64,000 nucleotides of DNA, from positions 186,001 to 250,000 of the forward strand of contig CAWFXI010000003.1 of the NCBI GenBank assembly GCA_963819685.1, given 5' to 3'. Below the pieces are notes generated by a model. The model was not told the DNA's origin and searched no databases. It saw nothing but the letters and a program-made list of their open reading frames with translations. A program made the position numbers and the translations under genes. How positions within the stretch are numbered: position 1 is the stretch's first letter; the number at the start of each line of letters is the position of its first letter. Below, one piece after another: positions 40,626 to 48,505 of the stretch. The DNA is from CAIUGU01 sp963819685. Lineage in GTDB: Bacteria > Pseudomonadota > Gammaproteobacteria > Steroidobacterales > Steroidobacteraceae.

Positions 40626-40663
40626 TTATCTTAATCCCCCGCCAGAATTTGACCCGGACGTCG

Positions 40664-42166
40664 CTACCAGCTCACCGAGACGTACTGGGTTTCCAGGAAT
40701 TCCATTACGCCCTCGTGGCCACCTTCCCGGCCAAGGCCGCTCTGCTTCATGCCGCCGAACGGCGCCGCAGGCTCCGACACCATGCCGCGATTGAGACCGA
40801 CCAGCCCCGCCTGGAGTCGTTCGGCTACTCGCAGACCCCGGCTGAGGTCGCGGGTAAAAACGTAGGAAGCGAGGCCAACTTCGCTGGCATTGGCCTGTTC
40901 CAGCATTTCCTCTTCAGTCCTGAAGACCTGGATTGCCGCGACGGGGCCGAAAATTTCTTCTCGCACGAGGTCCGCATTGGCCGGTACATCGCTCAGGACG
41001 GTGGGCAGGTAGTAGTACCCGGTACCGTCAGGACGTTTTCCGCCGGTCACGACCTTTGCGCCTTTCTGCACGGCGTCCCTGACCAGAACATCCACCTTGT
41101 CGCGCGATTCCGCATTGACAAGCGGACCCACTGTGACACCCGGCTCCAGGCCATTGCCAACCTTCAGCGCTGCCATCTTTTCCGCGAGCCTGGCCACAAA
41201 TGTCTCCGCGACCTTCTCGTGCACGTAGAACCGGTTGGCAGCGGTACACGCCTCGCCCATGTTGCGCATCTTGGCAATCATGGCGCCATCCACCGCAGCA
41301 TCGATGTCCGCATCTTCGAACACGATGAAAGGCGCATTGCCGCCGAGTTCCATGGCGAGTCGCACGACGTTCTGGGCCGCTTCCCTCAGCAGCATCCGGC
41401 CGACTTCCGTCGATCCGGTAAACGAAATCACGCGCACATGCATGTCGGCCAGCATGGCCGAGACAACCTTCCCCGAAGAGCGCGAGGGCACGACGTTGAC
41501 GACGCCTGGTGGAACCCCGGCTTCTTCAAGAAGGGGCATGAGCGCCAGCACAGTCAGCGGCGTAGCCGAAGCAGGTTTGAGAACGACCGTGCATCCGGCG
41601 GCCAGCGCCGGACCGATCTTGCGGGTAGCCATTGCGGCCGGGAAATTCCACGGCGTAACCAGCAGCGCGACGCCGGCCGGCTTGTGGTTGACGAGGATCC
41701 TTGCTCCCGAGCTGGGTGCCATTGAAAGCTGGCCGCTGATGCGGACCGCTTCCTCGGAGTTCCAGCGGAAGAATTCCGCGGCATACGAAACCTCGGCGCG
41801 CGAATCGGCCAGGCTCTTGCCGTTCTCCAGCGTAATGATGCGCGCCAGCCGTTCGTGCTCGCGAATCATGATGTGATAAGCCCGCCGCAATACTTCGCTG
41901 CGTTCCCGCGGGGTCTTCGCCGACCAGAGCTTGAAAGCCTTCGCTGCGGCTGCCACTGCAGAGAGGCAGTCTTCCGCGGTTGCGCTGGCGACAGACGCCA
42001 CCGTCTGTTCCGTGGCCGGATCCTCAACATCGAAGCGCGCGCCATCCGAGGATTCGCGCCAGCGTCCATCGATCCAGAGCTGCGTGGAAACGCCCGCCAG
42101 AATGCTGTCGCTGTTGCCCGCTTCCCCGGACAGTGAGAGAGCTACGATGTTGTCGGGCTTTGCCAC
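40664..42166 (-). CDS. NAD(P)-dependent aldehyde dehydrogenase (succinate-semialdehyde dehydrogenase type)
   Basis: A 500-residue ALDH of the GabD/SSADH group. Signatures are TPWNFPAAMATRKIGPALAAG, the catalytic Glu in MELGGNAPFIVFEDAD and catalytic Cys in GEACTAANRFYVH. The closing MVSEPAAPFGGMKQSGLGREGG is typical of this group. It oxidises a semialdehyde to the acid. The start is GTG 42166 (VAKPDNIV), five bases past the E1-beta stop; the frame continues upstream only inside that gene. Its place inside the E1-E2 operon suggests that the pathway generates or consumes an aldehyde. Confidence 0.9.
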   Translation of the reverse strand: MAKPDNIVALSLSGEAGNSDSILAGVSTQLWIDGRWRESSDGARFDVEDPATEQTVASVASATAEDCLSAVAAAAKAFKLWSAKTPRERSEVLRRAYHIMIREHERLARIITLENGKSLADSRAEVSYAAEFFRWNSEEAVRISGQLSMAPSSGARILVNHKPAGVALLVTPWNFPAAMATRKIGPALAAGCTVVLKPASATPLTVLALMPLLEEAGVPPGVVNVVPSRSSGKVVSAMLADMHVRVISFTGSTEVGRMLLREAAQNVVRLAMELGGNAPFIVFEDADIDAAVDGAMIAKMRNMGEACTAANRFYVHEKVAETFVARLAEKMAALKVGNGLEPGVTVGPLVNAESRDKVDVLVRDAVQKGAKVVTGGKRPDGTGYYYLPTVLSDVPANADLVREEIFGPVAAIQVFRTEEEMLEQANASEVGLASYVFTRDLSRGLRVAERLQAGLVGLNRGMVSEPAAPFGGMKQSGLGREGGHEGVMEFLETQYVSVSW

Positions 42167-42170
42167 GTCT

Positions 42171-43151
42171 TCAGGCCGAAAGGGAACGCCTGATCGTCTC
42201 GGCGATGCGCTCAACGCTTGGAATGGCCATGTCTTCCAGCTGATCGGCCGCCGGCAACGGGATATTGGGCGTTGTGATCCGCACGGGCGGACCATCGAGA
42301 TCGTAGAAAGCCTCGTCGGCCACGATCGACACGATTTCCGCTCCCCAGCCCAGTACGCGCGGATTTTCCTCGACTGTGAACAGCCGGCCCGTTTTGGCCA
42401 CGGAGCCCAGGATGCACTGGGTATCGATCGGCACGAGTGAACGCACGTCGACTACTTCGACGCTGATGCCGTGCTCCGCACGCAGCTTTTCAGCCGCCGC
42501 GAGTGACCGCGGCACCATCAGGCCGAGCGCAAGGATGGTCGCATCCGTGCCGGCCCGCAGAATCTTCGCCGTGCCCAGCGTGTCCACGATTTCGCCGTCA
42601 GGCACTTCACCTTTGGTGGCATACAGCGATTTGTGCTCAAGGAAGATCACCGGATCGGGGTCGCGAACCGCAGCCGCGAGCAGGCCGATTACATCGATGG
42701 GCGAGGAGGGTGACACTACCTTCAGCCCCGGAAACTGCATGACCCAGTTTTCAATGCTCTGGCTGTGCTGGGCGCCGAAGCGCGAGCCGCCGCCATTGCC
42801 GCAACGAACGACCAGGGGACAGCCCACCTGACCGTTGGTCATGTAACGCGTCTTCGGAAACTCGTTCGCGATGTAGTCGTAACAGACCGCGATGAAATCC
42901 GCGAACATGATCTCGGCGATGGGCCTGAGCCCCGTCATCGCGGCACCCATGGCCGCGCCCAGAATCGCCTGCTCCGAGATCGGCGTGTCGAGCACGCGAC
43001 GGGGCCCGAATTTCTCCAGCAGCCCTACGCTTGCCTTGAAGACACCGCCTGCCTTGGCAATGTCTTCACCGAGGAACACGACGTTCTCGTCGCGCGCCAT
43101 TTCCTGTGCGATGCCCCGGGCCACCGCGTCACGATAGCTTAGTTCCGCCAC
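42171..43151 (-). CDS. 2-oxoacid dehydrogenase E1 component, beta subunit
   Basis: A 326-residue transketolase-like subunit: LSYRDAVARGIAQEMARDENVVFLGEDI at the N-terminus, TPISEQAILGAAMGAAMTGLRPIAEIMFADF, the potassium-site region, then the C-terminal domain EVVDVRSLVPID. It pairs with E1 alpha to bind thiamine diphosphate at the subunit interface. The start is GTG 43151, overlapping the E1-alpha stop by 13 bases; TTG 43157 is possible. Related to acetoin dehydrogenase AcoB and pyruvate dehydrogenase PdhB. Confidence 0.92.
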   Translation of the reverse strand: MAELSYRDAVARGIAQEMARDENVVFLGEDIAKAGGVFKASVGLLEKFGPRRVLDTPISEQAILGAAMGAAMTGLRPIAEIMFADFIAVCYDYIANEFPKTRYMTNGQVGCPLVVRCGNGGGSRFGAQHSQSIENWVMQFPGLKVVSPSSPIDVIGLLAAAVRDPDPVIFLEHKSLYATKGEVPDGEIVDTLGTAKILRAGTDATILALGLMVPRSLAAAEKLRAEHGISVEVVDVRSLVPIDTQCILGSVAKTGRLFTVEENPRVLGWGAEIVSIVADEAFYDLDGPPVRITTPNIPLPAADQLEDMAIPSVERIAETIRRSLSA

Positions 43152-44173
43152 GCCCAACCCCCGTCTGCATACACGTCAGTGAACAGAATGTCCGTCGAAG
43201 TCGACGGAGCGGCCTGGCATGCCTTCGTGGCTTCATCGACGATGCGTTTGACGTCCGCGTCGATCGCTGCCACGACTTCATCCGGAAAATCGAAGTTCTT
43301 GAGCCGCTCGCGATAGATCTTGAGAGGGTCGCGCTGCTTCCAGCGCTCGAGTTCCCCTTCAGGGCGATACTTGGCCGGATCGGCGCGACTGTGTCCGGAA
43401 TGGCGATACGTCAGACACTCGATCAGCGACGGGCCTTCGCCGGCGCGGGCCCTGGCGAAAGCGGTGCTCATCGTGCGGTACACGACGTCTGCGTCATTGC
43501 CATCGATGACTATACGCTCGAGACCATAGGCCGAGGCGCGGTCCGCCGCCGGATGCTGGACCGGAATGACCTCGGAAATCGGCGTGTATTCCATGTAAAG
43601 GTTGTTCTCGCAGACGAACACCACCGGCAGCTTCATGACCGCCGCAAAATTCAGCGCTTCATGAAATGCACCGATATTGGTGGTGCCGTCGCCGAAGAAG
43701 CAGACCGACACATCCGACTGCCCCTTGTACTGCGCTCGCCATGCTGCACCGCACGCAATTGGCAGGTGGGCGCCGATGATGGCGTAGGAGCCCATGACAC
43801 CGTGCTCAACGGAGGTCAGATGCATGGAACCGCCCTTGCCGCGCATCAGGCCATTGTCACGGCCCATCAGTTCGCCCAGCACTTTTTCCACGGGTACGCC
43901 GCGCGCCAGTGTGTGAGCGTGACCGCGGTAAGTGCAGAACGACAGGTCGCCCGGTTGCATTGCAGCAGCGGCACCGGCCGCAATGGCTTCCTGGCCCAGC
44001 GACAGGTGGCTAGTGCCCTTGATCTGGTTCTGCAGGAACAGGTCGAACGCCCGTTGCTCCGATTCGCGCAGGAGCACCTGCAGCCGATAGAGTTCGAGCC
44101 GCTTTTCCTCGCCGATATCGTCGTTGGGGGGCAACTTGCCGGGTTTTCCGGCAGCAGCAGTTGTTTTTGCCAT
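43139..44173 (-). CDS. 2-oxoacid dehydrogenase E1 component, alpha subunit
   Basis: A 344-residue thiamine-dependent subunit. The diphosphate-binding motif GDGTTNIGAFHEALNFAAVMKLPVVFVCENN is complete; phosphorylation-loop-like YRHSGHSRADPAKYR and GKGGSMHL are also present. It decarboxylates the 2-oxoacid and hands the acyl group to E2. The small E1 alpha/beta type with a short N-terminus suits acetoin-like or lower-eukaryote-type pyruvate complexes, unlike the single large AceE of enterics. First gene of the operon; 156 bases separate it from the carrier gene upstream, with no certain promoter. Confidence 0.92.
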   Translation of the reverse strand: MAKTTAAAGKPGKLPPNDDIGEEKRLELYRLQVLLRESEQRAFDLFLQNQIKGTSHLSLGQEAIAAGAAAAMQPGDLSFCTYRGHAHTLARGVPVEKVLGELMGRDNGLMRGKGGSMHLTSVEHGVMGSYAIIGAHLPIACGAAWRAQYKGQSDVSVCFFGDGTTNIGAFHEALNFAAVMKLPVVFVCENNLYMEYTPISEVIPVQHPAADRASAYGLERIVIDGNDADVVYRTMSTAFARARAGEGPSLIECLTYRHSGHSRADPAKYRPEGELERWKQRDPLKIYRERLKNFDFPDEVVAAIDADVKRIVDEATKACQAAPSTSTDILFTDVYADGGWAWRN

Positions 44174-44329
44174 TGTTTATACCAGCCCCCCGTTGTACCG
44201 AACTTCAGTCCCTTATTTGATCATAGCAGCGGTACTCCGGGCAAGAGCGCTTTTTCCATTAGGACAACTGATTTCACATTATGCACACGAGCAAGCCCCC
44301 CTCAGCCGGCGGCGGGCACGCGGCCTCGA

Positions 44330-45595
44330 TCAGGCTTCCAGGCGTTTGCCCCGGGTTTCAGGCAGCAGGTAAGCGGCCACCGCCATCAGTGCATAGGCCG
44401 AAAACGCAAAGACGCCGATTGCGAGCCCTAAAGAAAGCTTCGCCGACAGGAAGCCGACCAGGGCCGGGAACAGAGCGCCGACGGCCCGCCCCAGGTTATA
44501 GGCGAACCCCTGGCCCACTCCGCGGACCCGGGTAGGGAAGTGCTCGGTATAGAAGGCTCCCATGCCGCTGAAAACTCCTGCAGCGCAAAAACCCAGCGGA
44601 AAGCCAAGCACCAGCATGACACCATTGCTGAACGGCACAGTGGTATAGGTCAGGATGATGACGCCTGCCGCGATTCCGAAGAACAGGAACGCCCTGCGCC
44701 GTCCGAGCCAGTCCGACAGATATCCCCCTGCGACGTAACCACAAAAGGAACCCATGATGAGGACGGCCAGGTACCCGGTCGAATCCAGGACCGACAGTTG
44801 CCGTTCAGTTCTGAGGTAAGTCGGTAGCCAGGTGGAGATGGCGTTGTAACCCCCTTGTGCCCCAGTTCCCACGAGCCCGCCAAGCAGCGTGACCTTGAGC
44901 AGCGGTGGGCGAAAGATCTCCAGCATCGATGGCTTCGGGCCCTGCGCCAGCAGCAGCTGGGACTCCTTGTAGACAGCGGGTTCCTCCACCCAGCGCCGCA
45001 GGAAGAACACCACGAAGGCAGGTGCAATGCCGACGAAGAACATCACCCTCCATGCAGTCTCCTCAGGCACGAACGAGAACAGGGCACCGTACAACAACGC
45101 GGCCGCACCCCAGCCCAGCGCCCACCCCGATTGCATGAAGCCGAGTGCCTTGCCCCGGTGTTCGGGCCGCATGGTTTCGCCGAGTAGCACGGAGCCCGCA
45201 GCCCATTCGCCGCCAAATCCCAGTCCCATCAACCCCCGGGCCAGCATCAGTTGTCCGGCATCCTGCGCCAGGCCGGAGAAAAACGTAAACACTGCAAACC
45301 ACACGATCGATACCTGCAGCGTCCTGACTCGGCCAAAACGGTCGGCACACCAGCCGCCCAGCCAGCCGCCGACGGCGGAAGCGAGCAGTGCAGCCGTGCC
45401 AATCACGCCGGCTTCCTCCTGCGTGATACCCCAGACAGCAATCAGCGTCGGAATCACGAAGCTGTAAATCTGCACGTCCATTGCATCGAGGGCCCAGCCG
45501 CCGACGGCAGCGCCGAAGGTGCTGCGCTCCTTGCGGTTCAGATCCTTGATCCATCCGAACAGGGATGCACGCGCGGGCTGCTGCTGATCGTTCAT
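44330..45595 (-). CDS. MFS transporter, aromatic/organic acid carrier-like
   Basis: A 421-residue 12-helix major facilitator. It has the helix 2-3 motif GGWLGGWCADRFGRVRTL and the repeat motif GYLSDWLGRRRAF in the second half, plus LDAMDVQIYSFVIPTL near the start, a position where AAHS and sialate-type carriers have a charged Asp. Carboxylate uptake by proton symport is likely. ATG 45595. It lies upstream of E1 alpha in the same direction and probably brings in the substrate of the pathway. Confidence 0.87.
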   Translation of the reverse strand: MNDQQQPARASLFGWIKDLNRKERSTFGAAVGGWALDAMDVQIYSFVIPTLIAVWGITQEEAGVIGTAALLASAVGGWLGGWCADRFGRVRTLQVSIVWFAVFTFFSGLAQDAGQLMLARGLMGLGFGGEWAAGSVLLGETMRPEHRGKALGFMQSGWALGWGAAALLYGALFSFVPEETAWRVMFFVGIAPAFVVFFLRRWVEEPAVYKESQLLLAQGPKPSMLEIFRPPLLKVTLLGGLVGTGAQGGYNAISTWLPTYLRTERQLSVLDSTGYLAVLIMGSFCGYVAGGYLSDWLGRRRAFLFFGIAAGVIILTYTTVPFSNGVMLVLGFPLGFCAAGVFSGMGAFYTEHFPTRVRGVGQGFAYNLGRAVGALFPALVGFLSAKLSLGLAIGVFAFSAYALMAVAAYLLPETRGKRLEA

Positions 45596-45725
45596 TTCTG
45601 TTGATGCGTTGCCGATGGGTGAGTGGGCTCGGAAGCCTACCCGAGCACACGGCAGAATCGCCAGTCGTTACAATACTCAGCCATTTTCATTTTTGACGCG
45701 GCGCGCAAGGCGAGGCGAGCAACTC

Positions 45726-46295
45726 ATGAACAAGAAGAAGACCAGCGCGAAAGCCTTGAGTACCAGGCCCAAAATCTGCCCGACCTGCGGGCAGCCCATC
45801 GCGTCCGGGCAACCCCATGCCAGGCATGGTTACGGCGATCTGAAGATGAAGCTCGACGGCTACCTCAAGCCAGGACAGAAACTGCACCGAAACATGCTGT
45901 TCGATGCGCTGTATGAGTACATCCCCAAGGATCCGAAGGTGCAGATCCAGGTCTACAACTACGAGATCGCCCCACTAGGCTTCACCAACTGGCACATTCA
46001 CACGGGCGCAACGTTTTATCTGACCTTGCAGGGCCTGTTCGAGGGGCACTTTGAAGAAGGCGTGCTGATCAGGGGCAAACCTGGCGAGGTGTATTCAGAG
46101 CCGATCGGCAAGATTCACCGCGGCCATAACCCGCACGAGGAAATCATCCTGCAGGGCATCGGCATAGCGCTGACCTCCCCGAACATCGCGCCCATCATCA
46201 ACGTCGAGGCCCCTAACTGGGCTAAACCGCCGGCCTGGGACAGACAGCCATCAGGCCTCAGGGTGTCTCGCGCAGATCGCGCGCGTGGCCGTTGA
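45726..46295 (+). CDS. Cupin-domain protein with N-terminal CxxC
   Basis: A 189-residue protein. Residues 17-37 hold CPTCGQPIASGQPHARH, a C-x2-C plus H-x2-H arrangement that could bind zinc. The cupin from about residue 60 has NWHIHTGATFYLTLQG, giving two His of motif 1 with Thr in place of the usual Glu, and GHNPHEEIILQG as motif 2. The enzyme activity is unknown; it might act on or sense a pathway intermediate. It is divergent from the carrier gene (130 bases) and its 3' end overlaps the iclR-type gene by 38 bases. The Shine-Dalgarno is weak. Confidence 0.7.
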   Translation: MNKKKTSAKALSTRPKICPTCGQPIASGQPHARHGYGDLKMKLDGYLKPGQKLHRNMLFDALYEYIPKDPKVQIQVYNYEIAPLGFTNWHIHTGATFYLTLQGLFEGHFEEGVLIRGKPGEVYSEPIGKIHRGHNPHEEIILQGIGIALTSPNIAPIINVEAPNWAKPPAWDRQPSGLRVSRADRARGR

Positions 46296-47118
46296 AGCCC
46301 AGCTTCTCGCTGATCCTTTTTGTCGCTTTCGCGAGGGCGATGGCAGTGTGGCCACCCCATGAGACATTGAGTTCATGAGTGTGACCGACCGCAGTGATCA
46401 CGAACACCACGTTGCCCCACATATCGAAGACCGGTGACGCGATGGCGCTGATGCCCTTGGTCATGTCGCCGCGCACACGGCTCAGGCCTTCCCGCTCGCG
46501 AATCGTTTCCAGCAGCTTGTGGAAACGCGGCAGATCCAGCACGTGCCCCTCGCCGCGCGGCGGCTCCTCCTTGTCATATTCGAGCTTCCACAGTTGCTCG
46601 ACGGTCGCCGCATCGCGATACGCAAGAAACACTCGCCCGGTAGCTGAATAGATCGCAGGCATCCGCGTGCCGAGCCTGGCAGTGAGCGGGCCGATCGCGC
46701 CACGATCATGCACGCTGAAGACGACCGGAATGTTCTCGGTCCAGACGGCCGACCACACGCTTGCATCGATTTCCTTGGAGAGCATGCGCGTTTCCTGAAA
46801 CGCGACTTCCTGGGGATCCAGCCGACGCATCGCCCGTGCGCCGAGCGCCAGGGCGGCAGGCCCGAGATCGTATTCGCCGCTCACCCGTTCCTGCTTGACG
46901 AAGCCCTGCTGCTGCAGGCTGGCGAGATACCGGTGCACGTTGCCTGGCAGCATGCCGAGTTGGGCCGACAGTGCACTGAGCGTAATTTCGCCGTTGCAGC
47001 TCGCAATGGCTTTCAGGATTCGACAGGCCATTTCCGCCGACTGGATGCCGCGTTGGGGACGCTCGCCGCGGCGGTTGCCGCGCCCGGTTTTCGTGGTCGG
47101 TGCGCTGTTGCTTTTCAT
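46258..47118 (-). CDS. IclR-family transcriptional regulator
   Basis: A 286-residue regulator. The N-terminal winged helix-turn-helix reads RILKAIASCNGEITLSALSAQLGMLPGNVHRYLASLQQQGFV. The C-terminal IclR effector domain has SVWSAVWTENIPVVFSVHD and GISAIASPVFDMWGNVVFVITA. IclR proteins usually control one adjacent catabolic pathway and respond to its substrate. I start at ATG 47118 (MKSNSAP); the open frame to 47346 covers the tRNA promoter and is not coding. The likely targets are the cupin, carrier and 2-oxoacid dehydrogenase genes next to it. Confidence 0.9.
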   Translation of the reverse strand: MKSNSAPTTKTGRGNRRGERPQRGIQSAEMACRILKAIASCNGEITLSALSAQLGMLPGNVHRYLASLQQQGFVKQERVSGEYDLGPAALALGARAMRRLDPQEVAFQETRMLSKEIDASVWSAVWTENIPVVFSVHDRGAIGPLTARLGTRMPAIYSATGRVFLAYRDAATVEQLWKLEYDKEEPPRGEGHVLDLPRFHKLLETIREREGLSRVRGDMTKGISAIASPVFDMWGNVVFVITAVGHTHELNVSWGGHTAIALAKATKRISEKLGFNGHARDLRETP

Positions 47119-47267
47119 CGCCTGTCTGGCTGATTGCCTGATCCTGTCGGGTGTTCCCGTCAGTATGCCTGACGTTTGTATCGCTCCTCCACGCCATGCC
47201 CGACCTGAAGCGCGGCGGGCCAAACGCCAGTGTAAAAAATCACCAGCGCAGTTCGCGTGCACAACAT

Positions 47268-47297
47268 TTGCCGGAGCTTGCGCGCAGGCCGTAGAAT
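47268..47297 (+). promoter_or_regulatory. Promoter of the tRNA-Gly gene
   Basis: TTGCCG (47268-47273), 18 bases, TAGAAT (47292-47297). It is followed by a GC-rich start region, as expected for a stringently controlled stable-RNA promoter, 12 bases before the mature tRNA. Confidence 0.6.
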
Positions 47298-47309
47298 CCG
47301 GCGACCCAG

Positions 47310-47383
47310 GCGGGCGTCGTATAATGGTATTACCCATGCTTCCCAAGCATGAGACGAGGGTTCGATTCCCTTCGCCCGCTCCA
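47310..47383 (+). tRNA. tRNA-Gly (anticodon CCC)
   Basis: A 74-base cloverleaf. The acceptor stem is GCGGGCG/CGCCCGC, the D-arm GTATAATGGTATTAC, the anticodon stem CATGC/GCATG with loop TTCCCAA (CCC, reading GGG) and the T-arm GAGGGTTCGATTCCC; CCA is encoded. It is close to the enteric glyU type. No integrase or duplicated 3' end is seen downstream, so there is no sign of an island here. Confidence 0.96.
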
Positions 47384-47444
47384 GACTTTGAGTCATCTGC
47401 CGGTTAGCAGGGTGATACAAAACCCTTTGCAGCACGCTGTTAGT

Positions 47445-47562
47445 CCGAGTGACGGACCACTCGGCGAAATCGACGAGTTCTAACTCGTTGATTTCGGGAG
47501 CCAGTGAAAACCACGCTTTTCGCTGGATCCAGATGCAAAAGGCACGGATAGACTTTTGCATC
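47445..47562 (+). repeat. Four-hairpin dispersed repeat, copy D
   Basis: Hairpins at 47445-47464 (CCGAGTG / CACTCGG, loop with ACGGA), 47466-47495 (GAAATCGACGAGTT / AACTCGTTGATTTC), 47501-47526 (CCAGTGAAAA / TTTTCGCTGG) and 47532-47562 (GATGCAAAAG / CTTTTGCATC, loop with ACGGA). This is the most regular copy. It lies 61 bases downstream of tRNA-Gly on the same strand and could be part of the tRNA read-through transcript. Confidence 0.87.
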
Positions 47563-47693
47563 AACCTTTAGATTGCCGCGATTCGTCGCGGTCCCTCTGC
47601 TCGCCAGTTCCGCCTGCGCCTGCGCGTTATCAGGGAGTCGGGCGGGTCCATGACACTTCTTTACAAGTTGTGCGGCGATTTGCCTGCGATGAT

Positions 47694-47702
47694 TGGTATA
47701 AA
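47694..47702 (+). promoter_or_regulatory. Extended -10 promoter candidate for the MoxR operon
   Basis: TGG followed by TATAAA (47697-47702), with no matching -35. It sits only eight bases before the chosen ATG at 47710, so a transcript from it would be leaderless or nearly so. The AAAGG it contains could instead serve as the ribosome site of a longer transcript. Confidence 0.25.
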
Positions 47703-47709
47703 GGTGCAC

Positions 47710-48495
47710 ATGTCCTCTCGTCGCGGCATCCGGGTGCTGGGTCTTCTGGCCGGTGTCGCGGCAGCGGGCCTGTGCGCGGTCACCTGGTCGCAGCAAGCGC
47801 AGACCTATCTGTACGGTACCGGACCCACTGAAGCATCGGAGTTCCACTTCGTGCGGCTGGCCTATCAGTCACGGAATGGCACCGGCTTTGGCCGGCGAGG
47901 GAGCTGGCTGACGGACTGGCCCGAGGCCGAGGAACATCTGCTTGGCGGCGTTCACCGGTTGACGAGAATCGATGCGGGCAAGCAGGGGCGCGCGATCAGC
48001 CTGATGGACGAGGAGCTGTTCGACTATCCGTGGCTGTACGCCGTCGAAGTAGGCTACTGGTATCTCGATGAGATGGAAGCGGCGCGTCTCAGGGACTACC
48101 TGCTGCGCGGCGGTTTCCTGATGGTGGATGATTTTCACGGCACTGTTGAATGGACTTCATTCATCGACAGCATGCAGCGAGTGTTTCCGGATCGCCCGAT
48201 TGTCGAGGTACCAGTGACCGATCCAGTCATGCACGTGCTTTACGATCTGGATGAACGTGTCCAGATTCCCGGACTGGGTCCGGTCATGGCCGGGGTCACC
48301 TACGAAAGGGACGGTACCGTGCCACACTGGCGCGGAATCTATGACGACCAGGGGCGACTCATGGTGATGATCGATTTCAATATGGATCTGGGCGACGCAT
48401 GGGAACACGCCGATACGCCCTGGTATGCGGAGCGATACACGGCGCTGGCCTACCGCTTCGCCATCAACTACATCCTCTACTCCATGACGCATTAA
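47710..48495 (+). CDS. DUF4159 domain protein
   Basis: A 261-residue protein with an N-terminal membrane anchor or signal (IRVLGLLAGVAAAGLCAV) and a DUF4159 domain (FHFVRLAYQSRNGTG, LFDYPWLYAVEVGYWYLDEMEAARLRDYLLRGGFLMVDDFHG). This domain has a class-I glutamine amidotransferase-like fold without the catalytic triad, and in other bacteria it is encoded with MoxR, DUF58 and BatA genes. Its biochemical role is unknown; it probably lies in the periplasm. First gene of the long operon that follows; the next gene starts after 10 bases. Confidence 0.82.
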   Translation: MSSRRGIRVLGLLAGVAAAGLCAVTWSQQAQTYLYGTGPTEASEFHFVRLAYQSRNGTGFGRRGSWLTDWPEAEEHLLGGVHRLTRIDAGKQGRAISLMDEELFDYPWLYAVEVGYWYLDEMEAARLRDYLLRGGFLMVDDFHGTVEWTSFIDSMQRVFPDRPIVEVPVTDPVMHVLYDLDERVQIPGLGPVMAGVTYERDGTVPHWRGIYDDQGRLMVMIDFNMDLGDAWEHADTPWYAERYTALAYRFAINYILYSMTH

Positions 48496-48505
48496 CCCGC
48501 CAGTC

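Larger units (their letters stand above)
47384..47709 (+). other. Intergenic region after tRNA-Gly
   Basis: These 326 bases hold repeat copy D (47445-47562), then about 145 bases before the DUF4159 gene with an extended -10-like TGGTATAAA at 47694-47702. There is no open frame of note and no T-rich terminator directly after the tRNA. Confidence 0.6.

Noticed and set aside
40626..44173. Acetoin dehydrogenase operon (acoABCL) as firm assignment
   Set aside because: Subunit type fits, but acoR, acoX and an adjacent acoL are missing and an aldehyde dehydrogenase gene interrupts the order, so the substrate is left open.
47310..47562. tRNA-associated integrative element at tRNA-Gly
   Set aside because: There is no integrase, no duplicated tRNA 3' end and no change in gene type; the flanking genes look chromosomal.
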